The position numbers and the translations under genes were made by a program. From the NCBI GenBank assembly GCA_021775415.1, contig JAJFHV010000006.1, positions 1 to 64,000 on the forward strand: 64,000 nucleotides of DNA, read 5' to 3'. The notes under the pieces are model-generated. The model worked only from the letters and a program-made list of their open reading frames with translations, ran no database searches and was not told where the DNA came from. Positions 39,517-47,041 of the stretch are shown here, in pieces. Position 1 is the stretch's first letter, and each line of letters opens with the position of its first letter. The stretch is from Hyphomicrobiales bacterium. GTDB taxonomy: Bacteria; Pseudomonadota; Alphaproteobacteria; Rhizobiales; Rhizobiaceae.

Positions 39517-39708
39517 GTGAAATTGTTGACCAATACCGAGATCACTGAGGGCATCAGGAGAATTATAAAAGCTCCCCGGATGAGTAATCTCGATCGCGGT
39601 CTGCTCGCAGAAGCAGCAAACACAATCGAGGATCAGACCCGGGAAATCGAGAGGCTGGAAGCTTGCATAAAGCACGTGTCAAAACCTCACGTTGAACGCA
39701 CTCACTAA
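39517..39708 (+). CDS. small coiled-coil protein, hypothetical
   Basis: 63 aa from GTG 39517 (AAGG about nine nt before); an ATG at 39457 would add 20 residues of less protein-like sequence. The C-terminal half, SNLDRGLLAEAANTIEDQTREIERLEACIK, has heptad-like spacing and high charge as in small rhizobial hypothetical proteins. No family recognised. Confidence is low because it is short and isolated next to tRNA genes. Confidence 0.35.
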   Translation: MKLLTNTEITEGIRRIIKAPRMSNLDRGLLAEAANTIEDQTREIERLEACIKHVSKPHVERTH

Positions 39709-39791
39709 CTTCGGCGTTTCTTCAAGCTGCCTCCCGGCAAATAGCCAACGCAGCCGCGATCAACTTTTAACAACAAATCTGTGAAATTGGC

Positions 39792-39865
39792 TGGAGGCAT
39801 CGCCCGGAATCGAACCGGGGTAAACGGATTTGCAATCCGGCGCGTAACCACTCCGCCACGATGCC
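39792..39865 (-). tRNA. tRNA-Cys (anticodon GCA)
   Basis: Minus strand: acceptor GGCATCG pairs with CGATGCC, discriminator T, encoded CCA; D-arm GGCGGAGTGGTTACGC, anticodon loop ATTGCAAAT with GCA, T-arm CCCCGGTTCGATTCCGGG. A complete cloverleaf of 74 nt. Confidence 0.95.
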
Positions 39866-40027
39866 AGCCCGTGCCTTTTCAAGAACTTGGCAGGCGGTGT
39901 CAAGCGCGAACTTGCACGTGATAAACCCAACTTGGACACGATAACACGAAAAGCTGCGACAAACCGCAAAAATGCCGATCTTTTCTATTGGCAAAACGAT
40001 ACTCCACGCGTTATATGCGCCGGGTGT

Positions 40028-40102
40028 TCCCCGGTAGCTCAGTGGTAGAGCAGTTGACTGTTAATCAATTGGTCGCTGGTTCGAATCCGGCCCGGGGAGC
40101 CA
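40028..40102 (+). tRNA. tRNA-Asn (anticodon GTT), integration target
   Basis: 75 nt with encoded CCA. Acceptor TCCCCGG pairs with CCGGGGA; the anticodon arm TTGACTGTTAATCAA carries GTT; the T-arm has TGGTTCGAATCCGG. Its 3' half (40064-40108 including flank) is repeated at 48228-48272 with 43 of 45 positions identical, so this tRNA served as an attachment site. Confidence 0.96.
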
Positions 40103-40108
40103 CTTTTC
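40064..40108 (+). repeat. direct repeat attL-like, inside and just behind tRNA-Asn
   Basis: The segment from the anticodon arm through six nt past the CCA end matches 48228-48272 at 43 of 45 positions; the last 30 (40079-40108) match without a change. The intact tRNA copy is on the left, as expected when an element integrates at a tRNA 3' end and rebuilds it. Confidence 0.8.
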
Positions 40109-40665
40109 ATTATTATTTCAAGCAATTATACGGTATTTGGCAAGCTTCCAAAGAACATCCAAAAGCATGTCCGCACTATGCCCGCAAAATTCGCCACCGT
40201 TGACAACATCGAGTCGACTGGATTTTGATCGATATATTCTTCAGGTGATAGCTGAGGTCACTCATAAAATGAGCGAATGAGAGCCTGGTCTTCGTGGCTA
40301 TGCTTATAGGAATTGAAGCTACCATGGCACTACAGCGAGCATTGCACGTTCGCGTCAGCAAGAATGCAAATGCGCAATAGCGAGATCATATGTTATGTCC
40401 GCTTCTCTCCCGACAGCGGACATAACCAAAAGCCTCATCGATTTCCGTTTTGTGCTAAAAGCGGAAATAAATGAAATTTGCCTTGCTTTGAACCAAATTG
40501 AACAATAGGGAAACAAAATCGATATTTGCCGGACTTCTTGGCTGCTTCGTTCCATCACTGATGGCTACGCACAATTCAGGCTCTTCTACAAAATCGAAAA
40601 TGGGTAATGGACACAAATTTTTGTGCGCCAACCCTTGTGCATTTCATTAGTGAAAGGAAATTACA
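40103..40665. other. 563-base gap between tRNA-Asn and cspA
   Basis: No credible gene. It contains the palindrome pair listed separately and, just upstream of cspA, CACAAATTTTTGTG (40612-40625), a near-palindrome in what should be the long cspA 5' untranslated region. A minus-strand frame across 40355-40558 reads through the palindrome and is not coding. Confidence 0.5.
40392..40468. repeat. pair of adjacent palindromes, ATGTCCGCT family
   Basis: GTTATGTCCGCT (40392-40403) pairs perfectly over 12 bp with AGCGGACATAAC (40415-40426). Fourteen nt later ATTTCCGTTTT (40441-40451) pairs with AAAAGCGGAAAT (40457-40468) with one bulged base. The arrangement of two hairpins in an intergenic gap is REP/BIME-like. 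Related palindromes are common in alphaproteobacterial intergenic DNA, where they produce spurious ORFs containing MSALPPKADI-like peptides. Confidence 0.65.
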
Positions 40666-40875
40666 ATGAACACAGGAACAGTTAAATTTTACAATTCTCA
40701 AAAAGGCTTCGGCTTCATTGCACCTGACGACGGCGCTCAGGACGTGTTTGTTCACGCGACAGCTCTGGAAAGTGCTGGAATTAGCGGTCTTTCTGACGGC
40801 CAAAAGGTTTCATTTGATACCGAAATTGATTCCCGCAGCGGCAAAACAGCTGTCGGAAAACTGGAACTTGCATAA
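40666..40875 (+). CDS. cspA: cold-shock-domain protein, CspA family
   Basis: 69 aa single cold-shock domain binding single-stranded RNA/DNA. RNP1 KGFGFI (about 14-19) and RNP2 VFVHA (about 28-32) are both intact. AAAGGAAA lies eight nt before the ATG and a long untranslated leader precedes it. It ends at a strong terminator. It lies inside the segment bounded by the tRNA-Asn repeats. Confidence 0.95.
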   Translation: MNTGTVKFYNSQKGFGFIAPDDGAQDVFVHATALESAGISGLSDGQKVSFDTEIDSRSGKTAVGKLELA

Positions 40876-40919
40876 TAAGTTCAAACGCAAACATTATTGC
40901 GATTGTTAAAGACATGAAA

Positions 40920-40949
40920 GGGCGGGGTTATTCCCCGCCCTATTTTCTT
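40920..40949 (+). terminator. rho-independent terminator of cspA
   Basis: GGGCGGGG (40920-40927), loop TTATT, CCCCGCCC (40933-40940), then TATTTTCTT: an 8-bp all-GC stem with a T-rich tail. Confidence 0.9.
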
Positions 40950-40958
40950 GGACGACTG

Positions 40959-40986
40959 ATCTCCGCTTTGGGGCATTAGCCGACAT
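40959..40986. repeat. decayed ATGTCCGCT-family palindrome behind cspA
   Basis: ATCTCCGCT (40959-40967) and AGCCGACAT (40978-40986) are inverted copies with two mismatches; the loop reads TTGGGGCATT. Same core as the palindromes at 40392-40426 and 7244-7252. Confidence 0.4.
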
Positions 40987-41089
40987 TTAACCCAACGCAA
41001 TCCGGTTCACTTCAAATGGCATCGGGTATGGCCACGTCCCAGTTGATAACCTTTTGCAGGAAGTTACCCGTCGGCGTCTGTCGCGGCAC

Positions 41090-41875
41090 CTAAAGTTCGG
41101 TCAATCGACTAACTTTCACGGTCTGTTTTTTTAGTTCCAGCAACCCGTAAGCGGTTAGAAATGATACGTCAGCGGCATCACGACCGGTACCGATACGAAC
41201 GATCTCATTTGTTTTAGCCATACCGGTTGGGTCCACAAGGTGCCAGGCATCTTCGAGATACACCTCTACAACTGCGTGAAAATCCTGGGGTTCTACGTCC
41301 AGCCCATAGGCGCTGACCATGCGAGCTGGAATTGCAACCGCCCGCGCCATGGCGATTAGAACATGGGCATAGTCACGGCACACACCCTCGCGGCTTTCAA
41401 ATGTATTGTGTGCCGTTGTTAGAGGGCAGCTGGCTCCCGACACATATCGGAAGTTGCATGCGATCCAGTCTAGCATGGCAGCGATAAGCGGTCCGCCCGA
41501 CAGTTCGCCAAACTCGGTTTCGGTGAAATCGTAAAACTTCTCTGGATGACAAAACCGGGATGGCATGAGATCTTTCACCACAGCACTGGGCACAGAGCAA
41601 AGCGGCGATTGTCTAAGAGCCTTCAGGTCGGTCAGTGGCCGCAATACACGCACCGATGCCTCATAGGTACACTCGAACTCAGCGTCGGAATGCAACCAGA
41701 TGCGTTGTCCAATTCCATTCTCCCCATCAATCCGATTGAGCTTACTGGAAGATGGAATGTTTAGTCTTTCAGAAATGACTTCTTGGTCGCCACCCCCCGC
41801 TGCTTCCACTTGCAAAAGCAAGTCAACAGGCTGTGGCACGGCATACAAAAGATGCGTAGTTACCTGAATGTCCAA
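41090..41875 (-). CDS. transglutaminase-like cysteine peptidase family protein
   Basis: 261 aa, COG1305 type. The catalytic triad is readable: Cys in SREGVCRDYAHV, His in QDFHAVVEVYL, Asp in HLVDPTG. The N-terminal beta-rich domain starts IQVTTHLLYAVPQPVDLLLQVEA, as in bacterial transglutaminase-like proteins; activity may be proteolysis or amide hydrolysis rather than cross-linking. TTG 41875 gives the usual N-terminus; ATG 41947 adds 24 residues. No signal peptide. Alone, between cspA and the hydrolase gene. Confidence 0.8.
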   Translation of the reverse strand: MDIQVTTHLLYAVPQPVDLLLQVEAAGGGDQEVISERLNIPSSSKLNRIDGENGIGQRIWLHSDAEFECTYEASVRVLRPLTDLKALRQSPLCSVPSAVVKDLMPSRFCHPEKFYDFTETEFGELSGGPLIAAMLDWIACNFRYVSGASCPLTTAHNTFESREGVCRDYAHVLIAMARAVAIPARMVSAYGLDVEPQDFHAVVEVYLEDAWHLVDPTGMAKTNEIVRIGTGRDAADVSFLTAYGLLELKKQTVKVSRLTEL

Positions 41876-42207
41876 GGAATTTCCCAATGCTGATCGATGA
41901 AGTCCGACAGAATTAATGCTGATAGCCAAATACCAATTTAAATGCACTCAAATAATTTTTAGCCATTGGGACATTTTACCATTTAACTTGGTGTCGCTGA
42001 TCAGATTGGCGCGCCGAAATCCTACGTCTTCTTTGTTCGCAAAGCTGTCGTTACCTTGTAGCTTCAATCAGCTCCGCACCGCTGGCCTCGGAACAGTACA
42101 CCTCTCTCCCAACACGATAACTCACCAGCTCCGAGCCGCAATTATCATCAAGCATCAAACTCCCCAATTACCTGAAGTTACTGCCATTGCCGCCCTGTAG
42201 GGTGTGA
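41876..42207. other. gene-free gap
   Basis: 332 bases between the transglutaminase-like gene and the hydrolase gene, both leftward. No supported gene or hairpin; a promoter for the transglutaminase-like gene is expected here. Confidence 0.45.
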
Positions 42208-43131
42208 TTATGTATTGGACAAAAAGTCTTTGATCAAATTTGAGAATTCTGGCGTACGAAGGTAACCATAAGATTTATGATGATTTCGTTCGAAGTCGTT
42301 TTCCCCGCGCTTCTTGATCCGGTAGTCGTTATGGACCAGGTCGTCTTCACATTTCACATTTTCTTTGTTTTCACCGTAGTCATCTCCCAGATGTACATCT
42401 AATGCCACCGGATCTTTGCGGTCCGCAAAATTCACCCATCGCTTCTTGACCACCGATGGTGTTCTAACTCGCTCTTCCGCATCACCGCGATGTGTAAATT
42501 CCTCCATGATCTTGCCTTTTACATGAGGCAGTCCCAGCGGTGATCCAATCGTCACAAAATGATCAACCTCGAAATCCGGGTTGGACTGTCCGAGTAATGT
42601 TAACGCATCATACGCGATAATAGTCCCCATAGAGTGTGCCACTATCATGATCCTGCTACCTTGAATTGAGAGCAAAAGCTGAGACAGATCATCGCGCAGT
42701 ACCGTTCTTTTTTCTTGATCCTGGTAGTACAGATTGAGATCCTTGAGCAATTTTCCCAAAAAAGCATCGGCGGCAGAATTCACGCCAAATTTTTCTTTCA
42801 AAAGATCCAGTGTCTCGCCGCTTAGATCAAATGCCTTCGAAGCCAGGTCATCAAGGAAGTTATCCTTTTTTGTTTTCAAAGTATTGGCGACGGCTTCAAC
42901 GTATGGTTCATCATTGTAGAGTTTATCGAAGTGAAACGCCTCATCGTTATGTAGTGGATGTTTGTAGAGGCGATTTGCCCAGTAGGCCAATTCGAAATCG
43001 AAAGGGAGATCGGCGGCGTTTTCGTTTTTATGCAATCCTTCGATGATGGACGACTGCCACCATTCCGCCAGCACGGGTTTCTCGGGCTTGTTTGCCAAGC
43101 CATGTATTCCTACAATTACTGATGCGCTCAT
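42208..43131 (-). CDS. alpha/beta-hydrolase, lipase/esterase-like
   Basis: 307 aa. The nucleophile elbow VAHSMGTIIAYDAL holds the GxSxG-type serine (AHSMG); VIVGIHGLANKPE near the N-terminus is the oxyanion-hole strand. Candidate Asp and His lie in ADRKDPVALD and the C-terminal NHHKSYGYL. No signal peptide, so it is cytoplasmic or peripheral. ATG 43131 with GGAA nine nt upstream is preferred to ATG 43146. Third gene behind the catalase-like and di-haem genes, which suggests an ester or lipid substrate shared with them. Confidence 0.78.
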   Translation of the reverse strand: MSASVIVGIHGLANKPEKPVLAEWWQSSIIEGLHKNENAADLPFDFELAYWANRLYKHPLHNDEAFHFDKLYNDEPYVEAVANTLKTKKDNFLDDLASKAFDLSGETLDLLKEKFGVNSAADAFLGKLLKDLNLYYQDQEKRTVLRDDLSQLLLSIQGSRIMIVAHSMGTIIAYDALTLLGQSNPDFEVDHFVTIGSPLGLPHVKGKIMEEFTHRGDAEERVRTPSVVKKRWVNFADRKDPVALDVHLGDDYGENKENVKCEDDLVHNDYRIKKRGENDFERNHHKSYGYLRTPEFSNLIKDFLSNT

Positions 43132-43184
43132 TGAAGTGAATTCCATTTCAGATCAGCTCAGGAAAGCAAGCCCTGCACAACGGC

Positions 43185-45224
43185 CTAAAGACTTTTGAGG
43201 TACTCAAGCAAGGCATCTATCAGCTTCGGATCCTTCGCCAATTCATCATATCCGTATGCAGGGCCTTCATGGCCTTTATTTGAGTTACCAATCAATTTTG
43301 TGTTGAACACGAAATAACCGTCATCTGCGAAGCCGATATTTTGGTCGTCAAATCGCCTGCTACCCACATGGAATGTGGCCTGCCGGCACTCTCCTGCAAC
43401 GTAGACCGAATTACCATTTACGTCCGTCGGGCATTTCGAGGGTAACAATAACTGGCGCATATTTCGCACAGAACCATTGTGCAAATAAGGAGCGGTTGCC
43501 CAAATTCCATTCAGGGGTCGTGCTTTATAACAGGGAAGCATACCATCCGGAAAACACTTGGGATCGTCATTGGTATTTTCATAATCTTTGAGTTTGTCGC
43601 CAACTTTGTCGATAAGCTTGTCGGTAAATGATAGCTTGGTCTCTTCAAATTCCAGCAGACCAACTGTTATCTTTTCTATGAAACTCTTGAGGCTGCCATT
43701 TCCTGCGATCAGTTTTTTCACATCCTCAGCAATTTGGGTAAGCTCGTCTTGTGATTTCCCGGATTTGCCGGCTTTCAGCGCAGCAATAACTTCATCCGGG
43801 TTTCTAATCAGATTATGTATAATCGTACCGGCAACGGAGTAAGCGATTATTCTGATTTTTCGAACTTCATCTTGATCTTTTTGTTCAAACTTCTCACCGT
43901 CGCTCAACACTCTTACATACCGTGTAAACAGCCCGGTCAATTCGCGGGCTTTAGCAGCGCGCGTCAAAAAATTTATCGCCATCGTAGGATCGGTTCCTAG
44001 TGAGTCCGGATCATTCGGATTTTTCGGGTTCACTATTGGGAACATCTTGGCCGCTATTTTCCTACTCTCATCAGAGCGGTCAATGTCTTGATGACATGAA
44101 ATACAGTGCTGCTCGAAAACTTCACGCCCATCTTTTGCAAGATCTTCATCGATTGAAGGCAGGCTCGTGTCACTCCACAAAGGGGACTGCAGCTTCCAAA
44201 GCAGTCCCTCCAGTTTGGCAAGAGCGCCTACATTAACGGAAGTCGTGTGGCCTCCTTTAATTGGGATCGGAAGAGGGATTGGAAGGGGGCTATCTTTGTC
44301 GAGTTCTAGAGAGCCGAAAACGCCAAGAACCTCACCTACATTGCGGCTAAGTGAGCCGAGAGCGGCATTTTTGATACTGCCGTTCCACTGAACCTTGTCG
44401 TGTTGCGGCGTATCCCAAATGAAGGGATAGCTTACAGGCGCATTGGCTATCTCTTTGTTGTCTGGAACGCCCAACGCCGTCGCCGCCGTTTCGTTGAATA
44501 TTGCTCCAAGGGCATCAAGGCGCCCAGGGCCATATTTGCCGGACTCTTCACTGCCTTGGTTTCGCCCGTTCCAGGCATGACGAATCCCGGTCACTTGCTT
44601 GAGTTGATTCCGAAGTGTTTTTTTGTCCCCCGTACCACCAGCTCTGCGCTCACTGTTTTGGGAAATAACCGCGCTTGCGAAACGTTCAAATTTCGCATCA
44701 TCATCATGTGTAGCCTGCATTGCTGCAACCAGTTCCAGCAACATCTTTTCAAAATCGCCGGTTGTCGGGGCGCCTTCAATCAAGATTTTTGAGCCATTGA
44801 ATTCTATTTGCCCGGTGTGGCAGGCCGCACAGGTCATTCCAAGCCACTCTTTGGAGATCCCGCCATAAAATTTGTTCCCCTTAGCGTTGCCCTTGGTAAA
44901 ACCGATGGGCAGACCGTCTGGGTTCCAATCCTTCGTTGGTTTTTGTGGCAGGTATCCGAGGCGATCCATGTTGTCTTTGAATTTTGACCTACTTCCAACC
45001 TGCTCAAGATTAAGCATCCAGATATAAGGGATGATCTGGGAGCCTTGATCAGTGAACCAGAAATCCTGTCGCTCCCGACAATTCCAATTTTGCGGTACGA
45101 CCACCTCACCGTCGAAGGCTCCTTCAAAGGTTCCCGATTCGCATTCCTGTGCGTAGGAAGATTGCGTCAGCCCTAGCCATAAGGCAGTTACTAATATCAA
45201 TGCACCTACCGAAGTGTGTTTCAT
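43185..45224 (-). CDS. exported di-haem c-type cytochrome, RoxA/fatty-acid-dioxygenase-like
   Basis: 679 aa with a signal peptide (1-25, ending SYAQ). Two c-haem sites: CAACH (132-136) and CISCH (374-378). WDTPQHDKVQWNGS (about 270-284) and RPLNGIWATAPYLHNGS near the C-terminus belong to the large di-haem peroxidase superfamily. Length and spacing resemble the rubber oxygenase RoxA and the Pseudomonas di-haem oleate dioxygenase/diol synthase group more than classical CcpA (about 330 aa). That it oxygenates a lipid is my inference. Middle gene of catalase-like/di-haem/hydrolase; 56 nt after the catalase-like gene. Confidence 0.78.
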   Translation of the reverse strand: MKHTSVGALILVTALWLGLTQSSYAQECESGTFEGAFDGEVVVPQNWNCRERQDFWFTDQGSQIIPYIWMLNLEQVGSRSKFKDNMDRLGYLPQKPTKDWNPDGLPIGFTKGNAKGNKFYGGISKEWLGMTCAACHTGQIEFNGSKILIEGAPTTGDFEKMLLELVAAMQATHDDDAKFERFASAVISQNSERRAGGTGDKKTLRNQLKQVTGIRHAWNGRNQGSEESGKYGPGRLDALGAIFNETAATALGVPDNKEIANAPVSYPFIWDTPQHDKVQWNGSIKNAALGSLSRNVGEVLGVFGSLELDKDSPLPIPLPIPIKGGHTTSVNVGALAKLEGLLWKLQSPLWSDTSLPSIDEDLAKDGREVFEQHCISCHQDIDRSDESRKIAAKMFPIVNPKNPNDPDSLGTDPTMAINFLTRAAKARELTGLFTRYVRVLSDGEKFEQKDQDEVRKIRIIAYSVAGTIIHNLIRNPDEVIAALKAGKSGKSQDELTQIAEDVKKLIAGNGSLKSFIEKITVGLLEFEETKLSFTDKLIDKVGDKLKDYENTNDDPKCFPDGMLPCYKARPLNGIWATAPYLHNGSVRNMRQLLLPSKCPTDVNGNSVYVAGECRQATFHVGSRRFDDQNIGFADDGYFVFNTKLIGNSNKGHEGPAYGYDELAKDPKLIDALLEYLKSL

Positions 45225-45280
45225 TGTATTGTCCTCAGGTCTGCATTTCCGTCATCTCGTTCACTTTTTGAAGCGCGCAC

Positions 45281-46483
45281 TTAACGACAGCCGCCGCGGT
45301 GATCGGCAGACTCAAAATAAACCTTGCGCCGCAGCCGATTAATGCCGCCAAGCGGTTGATGCGCGGCAAGGGAATGCCAGGGATTGAACGCAAGTTTCTC
45401 GCAATGCGCCAGTTCGTCATCGCAGTGTGGTGTTTGGGGCACCTTGATCGTGATTTGGGCCACCTTTACATAGCTGTTTTCCTCATCAGGCCAAGTCGTG
45501 GTTGCATCTTCTATATTGAGGTCGTCAGCCTCAGCGCTTCGAGTCTGGATCATGAAGTCGAAGCAAACGTCCTCGCTACAATTCATCGTCTCACCCAATG
45601 CTTCGCGTAAATAGTCTTTCGAGGGATTGTCGTCCGTAATTTCTTCAAATGGCATCTGTTCTGTCACTACACACGGTGCCGCGGAAAATTTCATCGCCTG
45701 ACCAGGGCCGAACAGAAACGGTGCCGCGCCAAAATATTGCACCTGCATTGGGTTGCGTACGATCTTGGGATTAATCTTCGTCGTGATGACGTCGAATGAG
45801 GTTTTTGTGCCGCCAAAATCAGCAGGCGTGAATTCGTTGAACGCTGGAATTGCCTCCATGATGGCTTTTAATCTACTGCGCTCCTGAGATTTGGCTGTCG
45901 GTTCGTCATCCTGCGGGTCGCCAAGTGCCGCCAGTTTCAGGGGCAGGAAATACGGCCCCGGGTCAGCACCAAGCTCATCAAGTGCCAGAATCCGGTCAAG
46001 GCGCAAATAATCCCTTACATTGGCAAAGGCAAACATCGGCGTGTTGACCATCAGGAAATCCTGATTGCAATGGCCATCATCATCACTCAACATCTCTCCG
46101 TCGACATTCACGACCTTGATCGCCATACCGCGGCTGCCATTTTGACGAACACCCTTGTCGTCTGCCTTAAGGTCATCTTCGCGCAGTACTGCAGCATTGG
46201 AAAATCGAATCCATGCTTCATGTACCCTGCCCGGATGCGCAAACAGCCCGACTTGATACTGTTCTTTAATGTCTTTTCGGATTGTGAATTCGGCCTTCAC
46301 ACAGCCATGCGATTTTGCGTGAACGCCTCGCAAAAGTTTCCCGCCCTGACTTTTGTCATTTTGAGCGCGTTTGTCTTGTAAACTTATTCCCAGCGCAACG
46401 GTTTCATCGATGTTGTCGACTTCGTCGACCGGAATAGTCTCAAATGGCGCACCTAATACGGGACATTTTGGCGAAGATGTCAT
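45281..46483 (-). CDS. catalase-like haem protein (allene-oxide-synthase-like group)
   Basis: 400 aa. ATG 46483 has GGAGG seven nt upstream; a start 38 codons earlier is unsupported. Catalase-core residues are kept: distal His55 in RGVHAK, WIRFSN, RGMAIKV, distal Asn147 in LMVNTPMF and, near the end, proximal haem-ligand motif RRKVY (Tyr389). It is shorter than true catalases and lacks their N-terminal arm and NADPH domain, so it resembles the small catalase-related enzymes that rearrange fatty-acid hydroperoxides. No signal peptide. Leads the three-gene set. Confidence 0.78.
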   Translation of the reverse strand: MTSSPKCPVLGAPFETIPVDEVDNIDETVALGISLQDKRAQNDKSQGGKLLRGVHAKSHGCVKAEFTIRKDIKEQYQVGLFAHPGRVHEAWIRFSNAAVLREDDLKADDKGVRQNGSRGMAIKVVNVDGEMLSDDDGHCNQDFLMVNTPMFAFANVRDYLRLDRILALDELGADPGPYFLPLKLAALGDPQDDEPTAKSQERSRLKAIMEAIPAFNEFTPADFGGTKTSFDVITTKINPKIVRNPMQVQYFGAAPFLFGPGQAMKFSAAPCVVTEQMPFEEITDDNPSKDYLREALGETMNCSEDVCFDFMIQTRSAEADDLNIEDATTTWPDEENSYVKVAQITIKVPQTPHCDDELAHCEKLAFNPWHSLAAHQPLGGINRLRRKVYFESADHRGGCR

Positions 46484-46732
46484 CTTTATTCCTCCACTCA
46501 ACTTTAATTGTGCCCCGATGCTGCTTCGACGAAAAATCCCTTCTGTTGCTCGTGTTCGAGTAACTAATTTCAAAGTAGCGTATGAATTTTTATTCATCTG
46601 GTAAATACAAAAATATATATTTTAGAGAAAACCCAATAAAGTCATATTTTCGCCCCAGTCTTTACAATGCATACGACGAAACATTAGTAGCCAGTGCCTG
46701 ATTTTTATATTCATCCTCGCAATACTTTGTCC
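46484..46732. other. AT-rich gap upstream of the catalase-like gene
   Basis: About 250 bases with an A/T-rich core (46600-46640) and no gene on either strand; the likely promoter of the leftward three-gene set. Base composition is clearly lower in G+C than neighbouring genes. Confidence 0.4.
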
Positions 46733-46768
46733 TCATTTTGGCGACAAAACACTGGAATTTTCATCAAT

Positions 46769-47020
46769 TTAGATTGTTTTGAAACTGTGGGCAGACTTTG
46801 CATCTTGCTCGCACCCAAACCAAATTGGCGAAGTTTCCTCAAGATGCACGACGACGGCCTGAGGTGTGTAGAACGATCATCCATCAAATCCGGTCAACCA
46901 CCCCATGTTGGCTGGGTCCTGACAGATTAGAAGGTCAAAGCCGACTTCTTGCATCCGTTGTTTGAAATGCGAGACCCGACGATCAAATTCCGCCGGTTCA
47001 AATGCCTTTTTAAACCCCAT
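46769..47020 (-). pseudogene. remnant of DoeA-like (M24/creatinase family) ectoine hydrolase gene
   Basis: From ATG 47020 the minus strand reads a 47-codon peptide ending DPANMGWLTGFDG, then TGA exactly where ectoine hydrolases have the Trp of DGWSFY (TGG to TGA). Past the stop the same frame continues SFYTPQAVVVHL ... SPIWFGCEQDAKSA, matching the next DoeA segment, up to TAA at 46769-46771, and perhaps on to 46733. The remaining about 300 residues of the family are absent. So this is a truncated, stop-broken N-terminus. It begins 22 nt after the ArgE-type deacetylase gene on the same strand, suggesting a former ectoine-type amidohydrolase operon. Confidence 0.7.
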
Positions 47021-47041
47021 TTTTTCATTAGCCCCTGCCTG

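Noticed and set aside
40355-40558. Minus-strand 67-aa frame with MSAVGREADI
   Set aside because: Peptide is produced by the palindrome; typical false ORF of alphaproteobacterial repeats.
45281-46483. Ordinary monofunctional catalase (katA)
   Set aside because: Only 400 aa, missing the N-terminal arm and the usual proximal sequence RxFSYxDT; matches the short catalase-related group instead.
46694-46930. + strand 78-aa frame
   Set aside because: It is the complement of the doeA-like remnant, which has recognisable protein similarity on the other strand.
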